From positions 29,661 through 93,660 of the forward strand of contig NZ_BKAJ01000072.1 in NCBI RefSeq assembly GCF_007992495.1: a DNA stretch of 64,000 bases. The letters are read 5' to 3'. A program made the position numbers and the translations under genes. The notes beneath the pieces are model-generated. The model did no database searches, was not told the origin of the DNA, and worked only from the letters and a program-made list of their open reading frames with translations. Source of the stretch: Reyranella soli. Lineage in GTDB: Bacteria > Pseudomonadota > Alphaproteobacteria > Reyranellales > Reyranellaceae. Below are positions 17,584 to 26,398 of this stretch, piece after piece (the first letter of the stretch is position 1; every line of letters starts with the position of its first letter).

Positions 17584-18381
17584 TCATGCAGCAAGGGACC
17601 GACGCAGGATGCGGCCGCTGTCGTAGCGCCAGACCGCGAGGGCCATGGCGACGACGGTCATCACGACAGTGGCGACGAGGGCCGTGATGTCGAGCCGGCC
17701 ATACAGGGCGAAGCGGACCAGCTCGACGGCGTGGCTGAACGGATTGAGCCGCGCCACCTCGGCCAGCACGGCATTGGCGTCGCTGAGGCGCGACAATGGA
17801 TAGAGCGCGGTCGAGCCGAAGAACACGGGGAAGATCACGAAGTTCATGACGCCCGCGAAGTTTTCCAGCTGCTCGACCAGCGACGACAGCAGCAGTCCCA
17901 ATGCACCCAGCATCAGGCCCGCCAGGATGACCGCCGGCAGCGCGTAGAGATAGCCGCTGAGCGGCGGCCGCACGCCCCACAGCCAGGCGCAGGCCAGGAA
18001 GGCATAGACCTGGGGCAGCGCCACGATGACGCCTGCCACCAGTCGGCAGGTCAGCAGGTACCAGAGCGGCTGCGGGCTCACCAGCAGCACCTTCATGCTG
18101 CCCATCTCGCGGTCGAACACCATCGACAGGGCGATCTGCATGCCGTTGAACAGCAGGACCAGCCCGACCAGCCCGGGCACGATGTAGTCCTCGTACGCAA
18201 CGCCGGGCCCGTAGGGTGGTGTGCCTGACAAATCGACCATCGTGCGCAGGCCGGTGCCGAAGATCACCAGCCAGACCAGCGGTCGCACCAGGGAGGCGAA
18301 GAAGCGGCTGCGCTGGCGCAGGAAGCGCAGGAACTCGCGCTCGACGATGCCGACGAAGCAGCGCAGGGCCTTGGCCGTCAT
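17584..18381 (-). CDS. ABC-2 type permease, PQQ-alcohol-dehydrogenase-associated exporter
   Basis: A 265-aa membrane protein with six hydrophobic helices and the ABC-2 permease pattern: EREFLRFLRQRSRFFASLVRP before helix 1, then GVAYEDYIVPG, VFDREMGSMKVLLVSP, and NPFSHAVELVRFAL near the end. Permeases of this subfamily sit beside PQQ alcohol dehydrogenase genes, as PedC does in Pseudomonas alcohol clusters; the exported compound is unproven. The ATG overlaps the stop codon of the ATPase gene (ATGA). Together with the ATPase and the cytochrome c gene it forms a coupled three-gene unit. Confidence 0.85.
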   Translation of the reverse strand: MTAKALRCFVGIVEREFLRFLRQRSRFFASLVRPLVWLVIFGTGLRTMVDLSGTPPYGPGVAYEDYIVPGLVGLVLLFNGMQIALSMVFDREMGSMKVLLVSPQPLWYLLTCRLVAGVIVALPQVYAFLACAWLWGVRPPLSGYLYALPAVILAGLMLGALGLLLSSLVEQLENFAGVMNFVIFPVFFGSTALYPLSRLSDANAVLAEVARLNPFSHAVELVRFALYGRLDITALVATVVMTVVAMALAVWRYDSGRILRRSLAA

Positions 18382-19070
18382 GATGCGAGGCCGGCGAAAT
18401 AATCGGGCAGCGACGCGGCCGCGATGTCGCGACGATCGTCGCGAACCTGGCCTTCGTGCAGCACGATCGTGCGGTCGCCGGGCTCGACCTCGTCCGGCAG
18501 GTGAGTCGCCCACAGCGCCGTCGCCCCCTCCTCGGCACACTGCGCCCGCACGCGCTGCACGATGGCGCGACGGCTCGGGACGTCGAGGCCCACCGTCGCC
18601 TCATCGAGCAGCAACAGGCACGGCCGGTGCAGCAAGGCGCGCGCGATTTCGACGCGGCGGCGCTGGCCGCCGGACAGGGTGCGCACCAGATCGTGCATGC
18701 GCGCGGCGAGGCCGAAGCGCTCGAGCTCCTGCTCGATCCGCTTGCGTGCATCGCTGCGCGACAGGCCGTGCAGCGCGGCGTGGTAGCGCAGCGACTGGGC
18801 TACCGTGAGATCGAGATCGAGCGCCGACTGCTGGAAGACGAAGCCGCAGCCGGCGAGGGCGGCGCTCCGTCCAACCTCATGCCCGAGCACACGGATCGAT
18901 CCCTGCTGCAGGCCGAGCAGGCCTGCGATCAGCGAGAACAGCGTCGTCTTTCCTGCGCCGTTGAGGCCGAGCAACAGGACGAAGTCGCCGGGTTCGATCG
19001 AGAACGAGACTCCCCGCAGCGCCGGCTTGCGGTACGCATGGCTGACGTCACGGATCTCGAGCGCGCTCAC
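18378..19070 (-). CDS. ABC transporter ATPase, PQQ-alcohol-dehydrogenase-associated
   Basis: A 230-aa nucleotide-binding subunit. Walker A is GLNGAGKTT, the ABC signature is LSGGQRRR, and Walker B is [12 protein letters not shown] followed by the switch histidine in WATHLPDE. It powers the adjacent ABC-2 permease. It starts with GTG at 19070, which overlaps the TGA of the upstream cytochrome c gene (GTGA). The TIGR-type family for this role is the ATP-binding subunit of PQQ-dependent alcohol dehydrogenase systems; that assignment fits the context but rests on position and general likeness here. Confidence 0.88.
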   Translation of the reverse strand: MSALEIRDVSHAYRKPALRGVSFSIEPGDFVLLLGLNGAGKTTLFSLIAGLLGLQQGSIRVLGHEVGRSAALAGCGFVFQQSALDLDLTVAQSLRYHAALHGLSRSDARKRIEQELERFGLAARMHDLVRTLSGGQRRRVEIARALLHRPCLLLLDEATVGLDVPSRRAIVQRVRAQCAEEGATALWATHLPDEVEPGDRTIVLHEGQVRDDRRDIAAASLPDYFAGLAS

Positions 19071-19642
19071 TGTCGCGCCGAAAAGTAGGCGAGATCCGGG
19101 ATGTCGGCGTCGGGAATGGGCTGCATGACGTCGCCCATCGACGCGTCGTATCCGGGACGCTGGTTGGTCTTGTATTCGCGCAGCGTCTTGACCAGGAAAT
19201 CCTCGCGTTGACCGGCGATCCGCGGCACGGCTTCGCGGCCGGCCAGATCGGGGGCGTGGCAGACGTTGCAGCGATATTGCTGAACCAGCGCCTGCCCGCG
19301 CGCCATGCGCGCCGGATCGGCCGCCTCGTTTGCCGGCGCCGGCGGCGGCAGCTTGGCCAGCGCGTCGGCGAAGGTGCGCAGGTCGTCGTCGCTGAAACCC
19401 TTCACGGCCTCGTTCATGATCTCGTGGCGCCGCAGCTTCTCCCGAAAGAGGAAAAGCTGGATAAGAAGGTAAGGCGAAGTCTGCGCGCCGAGCGACGGGA
19501 CCTCGGGCACGGCCGATTGCCCGTGCTCGCCGTGGCACGCCAGGCAAGGCGCAATGCGCTCCTGCAGCGCCTCCGCCCACGCACACGACGTCCAGGCGTA
19601 GAGCAGGATCAGGACAACCGGCTTACTGTGCGCGGCTGACAC
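19067..19642 (-). CDS. Diheme cytochrome c (right copy)
   Basis: A 191-aa periplasmic protein with a signal peptide (about residues 1-23) and two cytochrome c domains: CLACH (C33, C36, H37) and CNVCH (C125, C128, H129). The heme spacing almost equals that of the cytochrome at 11476-12054 (C33 and C124), and like it, this gene directly follows a sorbosone-dehydrogenase-like gene. It starts with GTG at 19642, 20 bases inside the end of that gene. It is likely the electron acceptor of the neighbouring PQQ enzymes. Confidence 0.87.
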   Translation of the reverse strand: MSAAHSKPVVLILLYAWTSCAWAEALQERIAPCLACHGEHGQSAVPEVPSLGAQTSPYLLIQLFLFREKLRRHEIMNEAVKGFSDDDLRTFADALAKLPPPAPANEAADPARMARGQALVQQYRCNVCHAPDLAGREAVPRIAGQREDFLVKTLREYKTNQRPGYDASMGDVMQPIPDADIPDLAYFSARQ

Positions 19643-20852
19643 GATAGACGGCGCCGTTGAAATCGTCGGACACGAGCAACGAGCCGTCAGGCATGGGCAG
19701 GACGTCCACCGGACGTCCGACGTAGTTGTTGTCCTGGATGAAGCCCGTCATGAAAGGCTCCATCGACCGGAAGGTCCCGTCGTCGTTCAGCTTGATGGCC
19801 AAAACGTCGCCGCCGACCTTCACCGTGCGGTTCCAGGAGCCGTGCCGCGCGAGGAAGAGCACGCCGCGATAGTCATCGCCAAGGCCGTTGTCCGTGTAGA
19901 ACTTCATGCCGAGCGCGGCCGAATGCGGGCCGACCAGGGTGACGGGCGCCGTGAACTCGCTGCACGACCGCCCCCAACCGAATTCCGGATCGGTGAAATT
20001 GCCCTGATGGCAATAAGGGAAGCCGAAGTGATCCTTGCCGGGCTGGGTGACCCGATTGAGCTTGTCCTCCGGCACATCCTCCGACAGCCAGTCGCGCGAG
20101 TTCTCGGAGAAATAGAGCTGCTTCAGCGTCGGATGCCAGTCCATGCCGACGATCTGGCGAATGCCGTGGGCGTAGACCTCGAGGCCCTTCCCGTCGAGGC
20201 CGACGCGATAGATCTTGGTGTGGCGGTCCGACGGCATGCAGATGTTGCAGGGCGCGCCGACCTGAAAATAGAGCTTCTCGTCAGGTCCGACGGTCAGGTA
20301 TTTCCAGCCATGCGGCTCGTCCTTCGGCAGACCGTCGAGGATGACGGTGGGCTTCGGTGGACTGTCGAGATTGTCCTCGATCTTGTCGATCCTGGAGATC
20401 TGCGAGAGCTCGGCGATGTAGAGCGTGCCGTCGTGCAGGGCGATGCCGTTCGGCCGATGCAGGCCGGAGGCGATCACCTTCACCTCGCGCTTGCCGTCCT
20501 TGGTGACGATGGCATGCACCTTGTCCTGCACGCGGCTCGAGACGAAAACGGTACCCTTGTCGCCGAGCCGGAGCGTGCGCGCGTTGGGAACGCCGGCCGC
20601 ATAGACCTCGATCTTGAAGCCATCCTTGACCTTGAGCTTGTCGAGCGGAAGCTTGTCTGCCGGCGTGGGCAGCGGCGGCGGTGCGATCGGCGCCAGCTTG
20701 GAATCGACGATGGCCGCCGGCATGCCCTGCTTCCACGGTGGCGAGTCGGCCGCCTGCTGGGTTTGCGCCTTGGCGGCGGCGCTGACGACCAGAAACCCGA
20801 TCAGGCCGATGCCGATCGCACGCATTGAAGAGAAAATGCCTGCACTTTGCAT
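19623..20852 (-). CDS. PQQ-dependent sugar dehydrogenase of the sorbosone-dehydrogenase type (right copy)
   Basis: A 409-aa exported beta-propeller protein related to the product at 10077-11339. Shared signatures are [37 protein letters not shown], the PCNICMPS Cys pair, [19 protein letters not shown] and [19 protein letters not shown]. It should bind PQQ and reduce the overlapping cytochrome c. GGGAGG before ATG at 20852 sets the start; a second ATG at 20825 is possible. The two copies face each other across the PQQ block. Substrate unknown. Confidence 0.85.
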   Translation of the reverse strand: MQSAGIFSSMRAIGIGLIGFLVVSAAAKAQTQQAADSPPWKQGMPAAIVDSKLAPIAPPPLPTPADKLPLDKLKVKDGFKIEVYAAGVPNARTLRLGDKGTVFVSSRVQDKVHAIVTKDGKREVKVIASGLHRPNGIALHDGTLYIAELSQISRIDKIEDNLDSPPKPTVILDGLPKDEPHGWKYLTVGPDEKLYFQVGAPCNICMPSDRHTKIYRVGLDGKGLEVYAHGIRQIVGMDWHPTLKQLYFSENSRDWLSEDVPEDKLNRVTQPGKDHFGFPYCHQGNFTDPEFGWGRSCSEFTAPVTLVGPHSAALGMKFYTDNGLGDDYRGVLFLARHGSWNRTVKVGGDVLAIKLNDDGTFRSMEPFMTGFIQDNNYVGRPVDVLPMPDGSLLVSDDFNGAVYRVSRAQ

Positions 20853-20898
20853 GACGGCGCCTCCCTTGCGATCTTGGTTGTCTTCTCTGATCGACCGC

Positions 20899-23547
20899 CT
20901 ATTCCGCGGCTTTGGGCATGGCCTCCTCTACTTCGGCGAAGCGGCGCAGGGCTTCGGCCATCTTCGCGCGGCCGTCTACGCCGGTCGCCACCACGTCGAC
21001 CATGGTGAACGACGAGTGGAAGTGTCCGCCCGCCTGGAGCTGCTCTACCGGTACGCCGGCAGCGGCCAAGGCTTCGGCATAGGCGATGCCCTCGTCGCGC
21101 AAGGGATCGAACTCGCAGGTCACCACGAACGCGGCGGGCAGGCCCTCGAGCTTGCCGCGCAGCGGCGACGCGCGCGGATCGGTCCGGTCGGCCGGCGAAC
21201 AGTAGAGGTCCCAGAACCAGTACATCAACGAGCGCGTCAGGAAGTAGCCCGTCGCGTTCTCGACGTAGGATGGCCGGTCGAACGTGCAGTCGGTGACCGG
21301 GTTTACCAGGAGCTGGCCGGCAATCGATGGTCCGCCGCGGTCGCGCGCCAGCTGACAGGTCACTGCCGCGATGTTGCCGCCGGCGCTCCAGCCTGCGACC
21401 AGCAGCGGGCCGGGCCGGCCACCGAGTTCCGCGGCGTGCTCGCCAATCCAGCGCAGCGCCGCGTAGCCGTCCTCGGCTGCCGCCGGAAAGCGATGCTCCG
21501 GCGCGTGCCGGTAACCGACGCTGACGAAGATCATGCCGCTGCGCCGGCACATGTCACGGCAGAACGGATCGTCGGACTGCGCATCCCCCAGGACCCAGCC
21601 GCCGCCATGGAAATAGACCACGATCGGATGCGGTCCCGGCGTCGCCGGTCGATAGAGGCGGTACGGCAGTGGACCGTCGGCGCCGGCCAACGTGCCGTCT
21701 AAAACCTCGCCGACCGGCCGGCCGGCGGGACGGGTCGCGTTGAACTGGGCGACGAAGCCGCGCGCGCCCTCGGCGCCGAACGATTCCAGTGGCGGCAAGT
21801 TCAGGTCGGCCAGCATGTTCAACACCAGCCGCACGTCGGGCTGCAGTCGAACGATCTCGCCGTCGTCGCATTGCGCGGCGCCATTGGGGCCGCTCAGCGT
21901 GAAGCCCAGCATGCCGCGGCTCACGACCTCGTCGCAGATCGTGCGGTAGGGGCCGACGCCGCCCGGATAGGGCATCAGGCCCGGCGCCTTGCCCGGCACG
22001 TTCGCTCCTGTGTACCAGGTGTTGGCCAGCCGATGCAGCGTGAGCTGCGAGCAGTCGGCCATGTGCCGCGCCCAACCGGCCTGGGCCGCTTCGGTCGCCT
22101 CGATGGCGGTGAACCCCGCCTCGCGCATCGCCATCAGGCAGTCGACGACCCAGTCGGCGTGCTGCTCGATCGACACGACCATGTTCGAGAACACCGACGG
22201 GCTGCCGGGTCCGGTGATCATGAACAGGTTGGGGAAGCCGGCCACGGTGAGCCCGAGATAGGTTTTAGGCCCGCTGGCCCAGACGTCGGATATCGATTTC
22301 CCACCGCGCCCCGCTATCGGATGGACCGACGTGATCGCGCCGGTCATGGCGTCGAAGCCGGTGGCGAACACGATCACATCGAGATCGAAACTGCGCCGGT
22401 CGGTCTTGATGCCCGACGCCGTGATCGCCTGGATCGGCTCCTGCCGCAGGTTGACCAGGGTGACGTTGGGTCGGTTGAACGTCGCGTAGTAGTCGGTCTC
22501 CAGACACGGGCGCTTGGACCCGAAGGGATGGTCGCGCGGCGTGAGCGCTTCCGCCGTTTCGGGATCCTTCACGATCGAGCGGATCCGCTCGCGCAAAAGA
22601 TCGGACGCCAGCGCATTGCCCTCTAGGTCGCCGCCCTGATCGGCCCACAGCTGGCTCAGCATGGCGACGAGATCGCCGGCGGCCAGCGCCTTCTCGAAAC
22701 GCTGGCGACGTTCGGCCTCGCTCAGCTGCCAGCTGAACTCCGTGGCCCGCTCCAACGGCACGCCGGTCAGCGACATGCGGGCCTGCGCACGATAATCGGC
22801 GCGGTCTTTTTCCAGCGCCGCGACCCGATCGGCCGGCGACGGGCCGTTGTGCGCCGGGAAAGCGAAGTTCGGCGTACGCTGGAACACCGTCAGACGCGCC
22901 GCCTGCTCGGCGATCTTTGGGATCGACTGGACGCCCGACGACCCCGTGCCGATGACCGCGACGCGCTTGCCGGCAAGCTCGACGCCGTCATGCGGCCAGC
23001 GGCCGGTGAAGTAGATCTCGCCCTTGAAATCGCCGACGCCGTCGATCTCCGGCGGCTTGGGCGCAGAAAGGCAACCGCTCGCCATGATGTAGTAGCGGCA
23101 GGACACGGGCTTGCCGTTGTCGGTCGTGAGCAACCAGCGTTGCGCGGCCTCGTCCCAGGTCGCCGTCAGTACCTTGGTGCCGAAGCGGATGTCGCGCCTG
23201 AGGTCGTAGCGATCGGCGACGAAGCCCAGGTAGCGCAGGATCTCGGGCTGGGTTGCGTACTTCTCCGACCAATGCCAGGCGCTCTCCAGCTCCGGATCGA
23301 AAGTGTAGCTGTAGTCGGTGGTCTGGATGTCGCAGCGGGCGCCGGGATAGCGGTTCCAGTACCAGGTGCCGCCGACATCGTCGGCCGTGTCCAGCGCCAC
23401 GGCCGTGAAGCCCGCCCGGCGCAGGCGAATGAGCAGATACAGGCCGGCAAAACCGGCACCGACCACGGCGACGTCGACCTGTTGCGCATCCTGCGCGCCG
23501 GCGGCGCCCATCTCACTTGGCGTCTGCGAAGCACTTGGGAGTGGCAT
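20899..23547 (-). CDS. Baeyer-Villiger monooxygenase fused to an HSL-type esterase
   Basis: An 882-aa two-domain enzyme. Residues 25-560 are a flavin Baeyer-Villiger monooxygenase: FAD motif GAGFAG (30-35), long motif [15 protein letters not shown] (59-73), NADPH motif GTGSSG (200-205). The fingerprint reads [12 protein letters not shown] (174-185), with Phe180 where His is usual. Residues about 620-870 are an alpha/beta hydrolase of the hormone-sensitive lipase family: oxyanion HGGGW (647-651), nucleophile S721 in GWSAG, Asp814 or 818 and His842. The enzyme would turn a ketone into an ester and then hydrolyse it. AGGAGG precedes ATG at 23547; the longer open frame upstream is antisense of the SDR gene. 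Confidence 0.9.
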   Translation of the reverse strand: MPLPSASQTPSEMGAAGAQDAQQVDVAVVGAGFAGLYLLIRLRRAGFTAVALDTADDVGGTWYWNRYPGARCDIQTTDYSYTFDPELESAWHWSEKYATQPEILRYLGFVADRYDLRRDIRFGTKVLTATWDEAAQRWLLTTDNGKPVSCRYYIMASGCLSAPKPPEIDGVGDFKGEIYFTGRWPHDGVELAGKRVAVIGTGSSGVQSIPKIAEQAARLTVFQRTPNFAFPAHNGPSPADRVAALEKDRADYRAQARMSLTGVPLERATEFSWQLSEAERRQRFEKALAAGDLVAMLSQLWADQGGDLEGNALASDLLRERIRSIVKDPETAEALTPRDHPFGSKRPCLETDYYATFNRPNVTLVNLRQEPIQAITASGIKTDRRSFDLDVIVFATGFDAMTGAITSVHPIAGRGGKSISDVWASGPKTYLGLTVAGFPNLFMITGPGSPSVFSNMVVSIEQHADWVVDCLMAMREAGFTAIEATEAAQAGWARHMADCSQLTLHRLANTWYTGANVPGKAPGLMPYPGGVGPYRTICDEVVSRGMLGFTLSGPNGAAQCDDGEIVRLQPDVRLVLNMLADLNLPPLESFGAEGARGFVAQFNATRPAGRPVGEVLDGTLAGADGPLPYRLYRPATPGPHPIVVYFHGGGWVLGDAQSDDPFCRDMCRRSGMIFVSVGYRHAPEHRFPAAAEDGYAALRWIGEHAAELGGRPGPLLVAGWSAGGNIAAVTCQLARDRGGPSIAGQLLVNPVTDCTFDRPSYVENATGYFLTRSLMYWFWDLYCSPADRTDPRASPLRGKLEGLPAAFVVTCEFDPLRDEGIAYAEALAAAGVPVEQLQAGGHFHSSFTMVDVVATGVDGRAKMAEALRRFAEVEEAMPKAAE

Positions 23548-23648
23548 GATGGCGCTCCTCCTGTTGCGTCTTGTTCGGATGGAACCGACTGGCTCCGGCA
23601 GCAATAATGCCCCCGTTTGCTCACGGCGTCGATTCATCGGAGAACAGC

Positions 23649-24395
23649 ATGAAGCTTGCGGGAAAAATCGCCCTTGTAACCGGCGGGTCGCGCGGGATCG
23701 GCCGCGCCACGGCGCTGGCCTTCGCGGCCGAAGGCGCGGACATCGCCTTCTGCCATCTGAACGACGACGCCAAGGCCGACGAAACCGCCGGCGAAATCCG
23801 CGCTCTGGGTCGGCGCACCCTGCACCGCTCGGTCGATGTTGCGGATATCGCGGCCGGACGAGGCTTTGCCGAACAGGCGGCACGCGAGCTGGGACCGATC
23901 GACATCCTGTTCAACAATGCTGGCATCAACATCCGCAAGCCCTTCGAGGGCTACACCGAGGAGGAGTTCGACCGCATCTTCGCCGTCCATGTGAAGGGGA
24001 TGTTCTTCATGGCCCAGGCGATCTACCCGGCGATGGTGGCTCGCGGACAGGGCTGCATCATCAACGTCGCCTCGCAGCGTGGCCTGAAGGGCGCAGTGAA
24101 CTCCGCACCCTACTCCTCCGCCAAGGCCGCCATCATGGGCTTCACGCGCGCGCTGGCGTGGGAAGCGACACCGAAGGGCGTCCGCGTCAACGCCATCGCG
24201 CCCGGCCCGGTCGTCACCGACCTGACGGCGACCATGACACCCGCGGATCGCCAGGCCTTCATCGATGCCCTACCGGTCGGCCGCTTCGGCCGGCCGGAGG
24301 AAATCGCCGCGACCGCCCTGTTGCTGGCCGGTCCGGACGGCGGCTTCTATGTCGGCGCGACGCTGTCACCCAACGGCGGCGACGTCATGTACTGA
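23649..24395 (+). CDS. SDR-family oxidoreductase (FabG-like), divergent from the BVMO-esterase
   Basis: A 248-aa classical short-chain dehydrogenase. TGGSRGIG is the cofactor motif, NNAG lies in the middle, and the catalytic residues appear as Ser in INVASQRG and YSSAK (Tyr, Lys). The end [17 protein letters not shown] is typical of the FabG group. It likely interconverts an alcohol and a ketone with NAD(P). Its start is 101 bases from the BVMO-esterase start on the other strand, so both may share one regulatory region and serve the same pathway. GGAG precedes ATG at 23649. Confidence 0.88.
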   Translation: MKLAGKIALVTGGSRGIGRATALAFAAEGADIAFCHLNDDAKADETAGEIRALGRRTLHRSVDVADIAAGRGFAEQAARELGPIDILFNNAGINIRKPFEGYTEEEFDRIFAVHVKGMFFMAQAIYPAMVARGQGCIINVASQRGLKGAVNSAPYSSAKAAIMGFTRALAWEATPKGVRVNAIAPGPVVTDLTATMTPADRQAFIDALPVGRFGRPEEIAATALLLAGPDGGFYVGATLSPNGGDVMY

Positions 24396-24539
24396 GACGC
24401 CGCCCGACAGTGCATGCACTGCCGTCAGTGGTGCGGGAGGTTAGCGCCCTTTCCGCCCTTTCCGGTAGTCCCTGCGTAGCGGATTGCACTGGCGTGCCCC
24501 CCTATTAGTTGGGCACCACAGATGCATGATACAGCCCCG

Positions 24540-24654
24540 CTGTCATCCCAAGCGCAGCGCCTGCTCTGAGCGAAGCCGAAGGGAGGGACCTTTCCTGCTG
24601 CCTAAAGGCCCCTCGCTTCGGTAAGCGCGGGGTAACCCCCGCGCCGGGTGACAG
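24540..24654. repeat. GTCATCCC dispersed inverted repeat, copy 2
   Basis: Starts CTGTCATCCC and ends GGGTGACAG. The inner part has GAGGGACCTTT and AAAGGCCCCTC. More diverged than the other copies. It lies downstream of the SDR gene. Confidence 0.65.
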
Positions 24655-24747
24655 ATTCCTCTGCCGCGCGCAGTGTCGGCGGCAGCCTTTTGGTCTCGGA
24701 TCAACGATGCATAGAGCGGGAGCGTCAGGGAGCAACGCAACGATTCA

Positions 24748-24776
24748 ACAATATAACTACAGTGCCCATTTGTCAA
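24748..24776 (-). promoter_or_regulatory. Sigma-70-like promoter with no gene in front of it
   Basis: On the minus strand TTGACA is followed after 17 bases by TATTGT. The palindrome ACCACTGTGGT (24776-24786) touches the -35 box. Nothing obvious is encoded downstream on this strand before the convergent SDR gene end, so a small RNA or antisense transcript is possible. Confidence 0.4.
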
Positions 24777-24913
24777 CCACTGTGGTCAAGGTCAGCCAGT
24801 TTCGTTTTCGCGAGTTTTTGCGCGCCATAGAGGGGTCTGAAGCGCAATAACGCCACGCCTTGTGTCGCCGGCCGCGAGTGCCAGCACTGCTTTCAACCCG
24901 CCGGATCTGCTGA

Positions 24914-25393
24914 TCAACCGCGGCGCGCCGCCTCGATCTTGGCGACGTCGATCTTCCTCATGTCCATCATCGCGTCGAACGCGCGCTTGGCTTCATCGCC
25001 GCCGGCCGCCATCGCCTCGGTCAGCACGCGCGGCGTGATCTGCCAGGAGAGGCCCCACTTGTCCTTGCACCAGCCGCACGCGCTCTCCTGGCCGCCATTG
25101 CCGACGATGGCGTTCCAGTAGCGGTCGGTCTCCTCCTGATTGTCGGTGGCGATCTGGAACGAGAAGGCTTCGTTGTGCTTGAACATCGGTCCGCCGTTGA
25201 GGCCGATGCAGCGGATGCCGGCGACGGTGAACTCGACCGTCAGTACGTCGCCCTTCTTGCCGGACGGAAAGTCACTGGGCGCACGAAAAACGGCGCCCAC
25301 CGAGCTGTCGGGAAAGGTCTTGGCATAGAAGCGGGCCGCATCCTCGGCGTCCTTGTCGTACCAGAGGCAGATCGTGTTCTTCGCCGTTGCCAT
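24914..25393 (-). CDS. PhnB-like VOC-superfamily protein
   Basis: A 159-aa cytoplasmic protein of the vicinal oxygen chelate fold. It begins with TICLWYDKDAEDAARFYAKTFPDS and continues with a GGPMFKHNEAFSFQI stretch and a conserved WCKDKWGLSWQITP block, the pattern of the PhnB-like proteins often labelled 3-demethylubiquinone methyltransferase by older pipelines. No enzymatic role is established for the family. AAAGGACA precedes ATG at 25393. A repeat copy and a glutathione transferase gene lie upstream on the same strand. Confidence 0.85.
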   Translation of the reverse strand: MATAKNTICLWYDKDAEDAARFYAKTFPDSSVGAVFRAPSDFPSGKKGDVLTVEFTVAGIRCIGLNGGPMFKHNEAFSFQIATDNQEETDRYWNAIVGNGGQESACGWCKDKWGLSWQITPRVLTEAMAAGGDEAKRAFDAMMDMRKIDVAKIEAARRG

Positions 25394-25490
25394 TACATGT
25401 CCTTTCGCGTTTGAACCAAATATCAGCTAGTCTCGAGGTAGGTTGCCCAGTCGGATTTCTCCACCCTCGAAGTGAAGACGATCTAGCGGC

Positions 25491-25558
25491 TGTCACCCCG
25501 ACCGAAGCGAGAGGCCTTTACGGCAGCAGTGAAGATCCCTCGCTGCGCTCGCGATGAC
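25491..25558. repeat. GTCATCCC dispersed inverted repeat, copy 3
   Basis: Starts TGTCACCCCGACCGAAGCGAG and ends CTCGCTGCGCTCGCGATGAC. It begins 97 bases before the VOC start codon and ends 7 bases from the glutathione transferase stop, between two genes of the same strand. Confidence 0.7.
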
Positions 25559-25565
25559 GCCGAGG

Positions 25566-26222
25566 CTATTGCCCGGCCATTTCGGCGGCCACCTTTGCAG
25601 CCCATGCCTTTGTGGCCTGACATGTTTCCATGGCTCGCTTGTAGGCTTCGCGTCCGCTGGTGCGGGCCACATACGCGCGCTCTGTTTTGCCAAGGACGAA
25701 GCAGCGAGTCCTTTGGGCGAATTGCAGGGCGTAGGTCACCGAGATGTCAGCAGCCGTAAACCGATCGCCTGCCAGATAGGGCGAGCGCGCGAGTTGCCTT
25801 GTCACCAGCCTCAGGCGGCTTTCGAAGACTTCCAGCGCCTTGCCGGCCCCCCAGTTCTCCCGCTCGGCCTCGGGCGCGAAATGGCGGCTGACGACGACGA
25901 AGTACATCGGCGTGGCGAGGCCGGCTTCGCCGAGGTGAAGGAATTGCTGATAGGCGGGGAAAGCGGGATCGTGCGGCTGTGGGGCGAGCGGCGTCGGCCC
26001 ATGCCGCGCCATCAGGTACTCCATGATCGCGATCGACTCGACCATGGTGGCGTCGCCATCCTTGATCGCAGGGATGAATCCGGCAGGGTTGATGGCCAGA
26101 TATTCCGCGTCGTGCTCGACGCCGGCCAGCATATCCACCGGCCTCAGCCGGTATGGAAGCCCCATCTCCTCCAGCAGCCAGACGACCCGGAACCCTCTCC
26201 CTTCGCCAAAGACAGTGATCAT
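25566..26222 (-). CDS. Glutathione S-transferase family protein
   Basis: A 218-aa soluble protein. The thioredoxin-like N-terminal domain has FRVVWLLEEMGLPY, the NPAGFIPAI loop with the cis-proline, and the ESIAIMEYL glutathione-binding motif. The C-terminal helical domain has the conserved FTAADISVTYAL N-capping motif. GSTs conjugate glutathione to reactive compounds or act in stress defence; the substrate is unknown. The start at 26222 follows directly on a TTCGAGG sequence. Upstream lies an inverted repeat that could bind a regulator. Confidence 0.88.
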   Translation of the reverse strand: MITVFGEGRGFRVVWLLEEMGLPYRLRPVDMLAGVEHDAEYLAINPAGFIPAIKDGDATMVESIAIMEYLMARHGPTPLAPQPHDPAFPAYQQFLHLGEAGLATPMYFVVVSRHFAPEAERENWGAGKALEVFESRLRLVTRQLARSPYLAGDRFTAADISVTYALQFAQRTRCFVLGKTERAYVARTSGREAYKRAMETCQATKAWAAKVAAEMAGQ

Positions 26223-26241
26223 CCTCGAAGTCCTTGGTTGA

Positions 26242-26254
26242 CGAGTTCAACTCG
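26242..26254. promoter_or_regulatory. Possible operator upstream of the glutathione transferase gene
   Basis: The sequence CGAGTTCAACTCG is a 6+1+6 perfect inverted repeat 20 bases before the start codon of the transferase. An overlapping weaker pair, GTTGA and TCAAC, shares it. A regulator bound here would block translation start or promoter clearance. The regulator is unknown. Confidence 0.3.
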
Positions 26255-26398
26255 ATTCCGCCGCTGATAGTTAACCATTACGTTAAGTGTATGGGTGCTG
26301 GCCACTCGGAGTCAAGATGACCATCGGTCTATCTGACGGAACGGGGCGATCCCGTGGGCCCAAGCGAAGTCGAGGCGAGTTCGGTCGAGACGACGAGT

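Larger units (their letters stand above)
24396..24913. other. 518-base gene-free stretch with a repeat and a promoter-like site
   Basis: No convincing gene. It holds copy 2 of the GTCATCCC repeat (24540-24654), a small hairpin (CTGCCGC/GCGGCAG near 24660-24687) and an AT-rich patch (about 24740-24800) with a promoter-like sequence on the minus strand. Short open frames here are mostly translations of the repeat. Confidence 0.6.

Noticed and set aside
23548..23883. A 112-residue N-terminal extension of the BVMO-esterase
   Set aside because: It overlaps the divergent SDR gene and has no family likeness; AGGAGG precedes the ATG at 23547.
24505..24776. Short minus-strand frames downstream of the SDR gene
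   Set aside because: They mainly translate the dispersed repeat and have no ribosome binding site.
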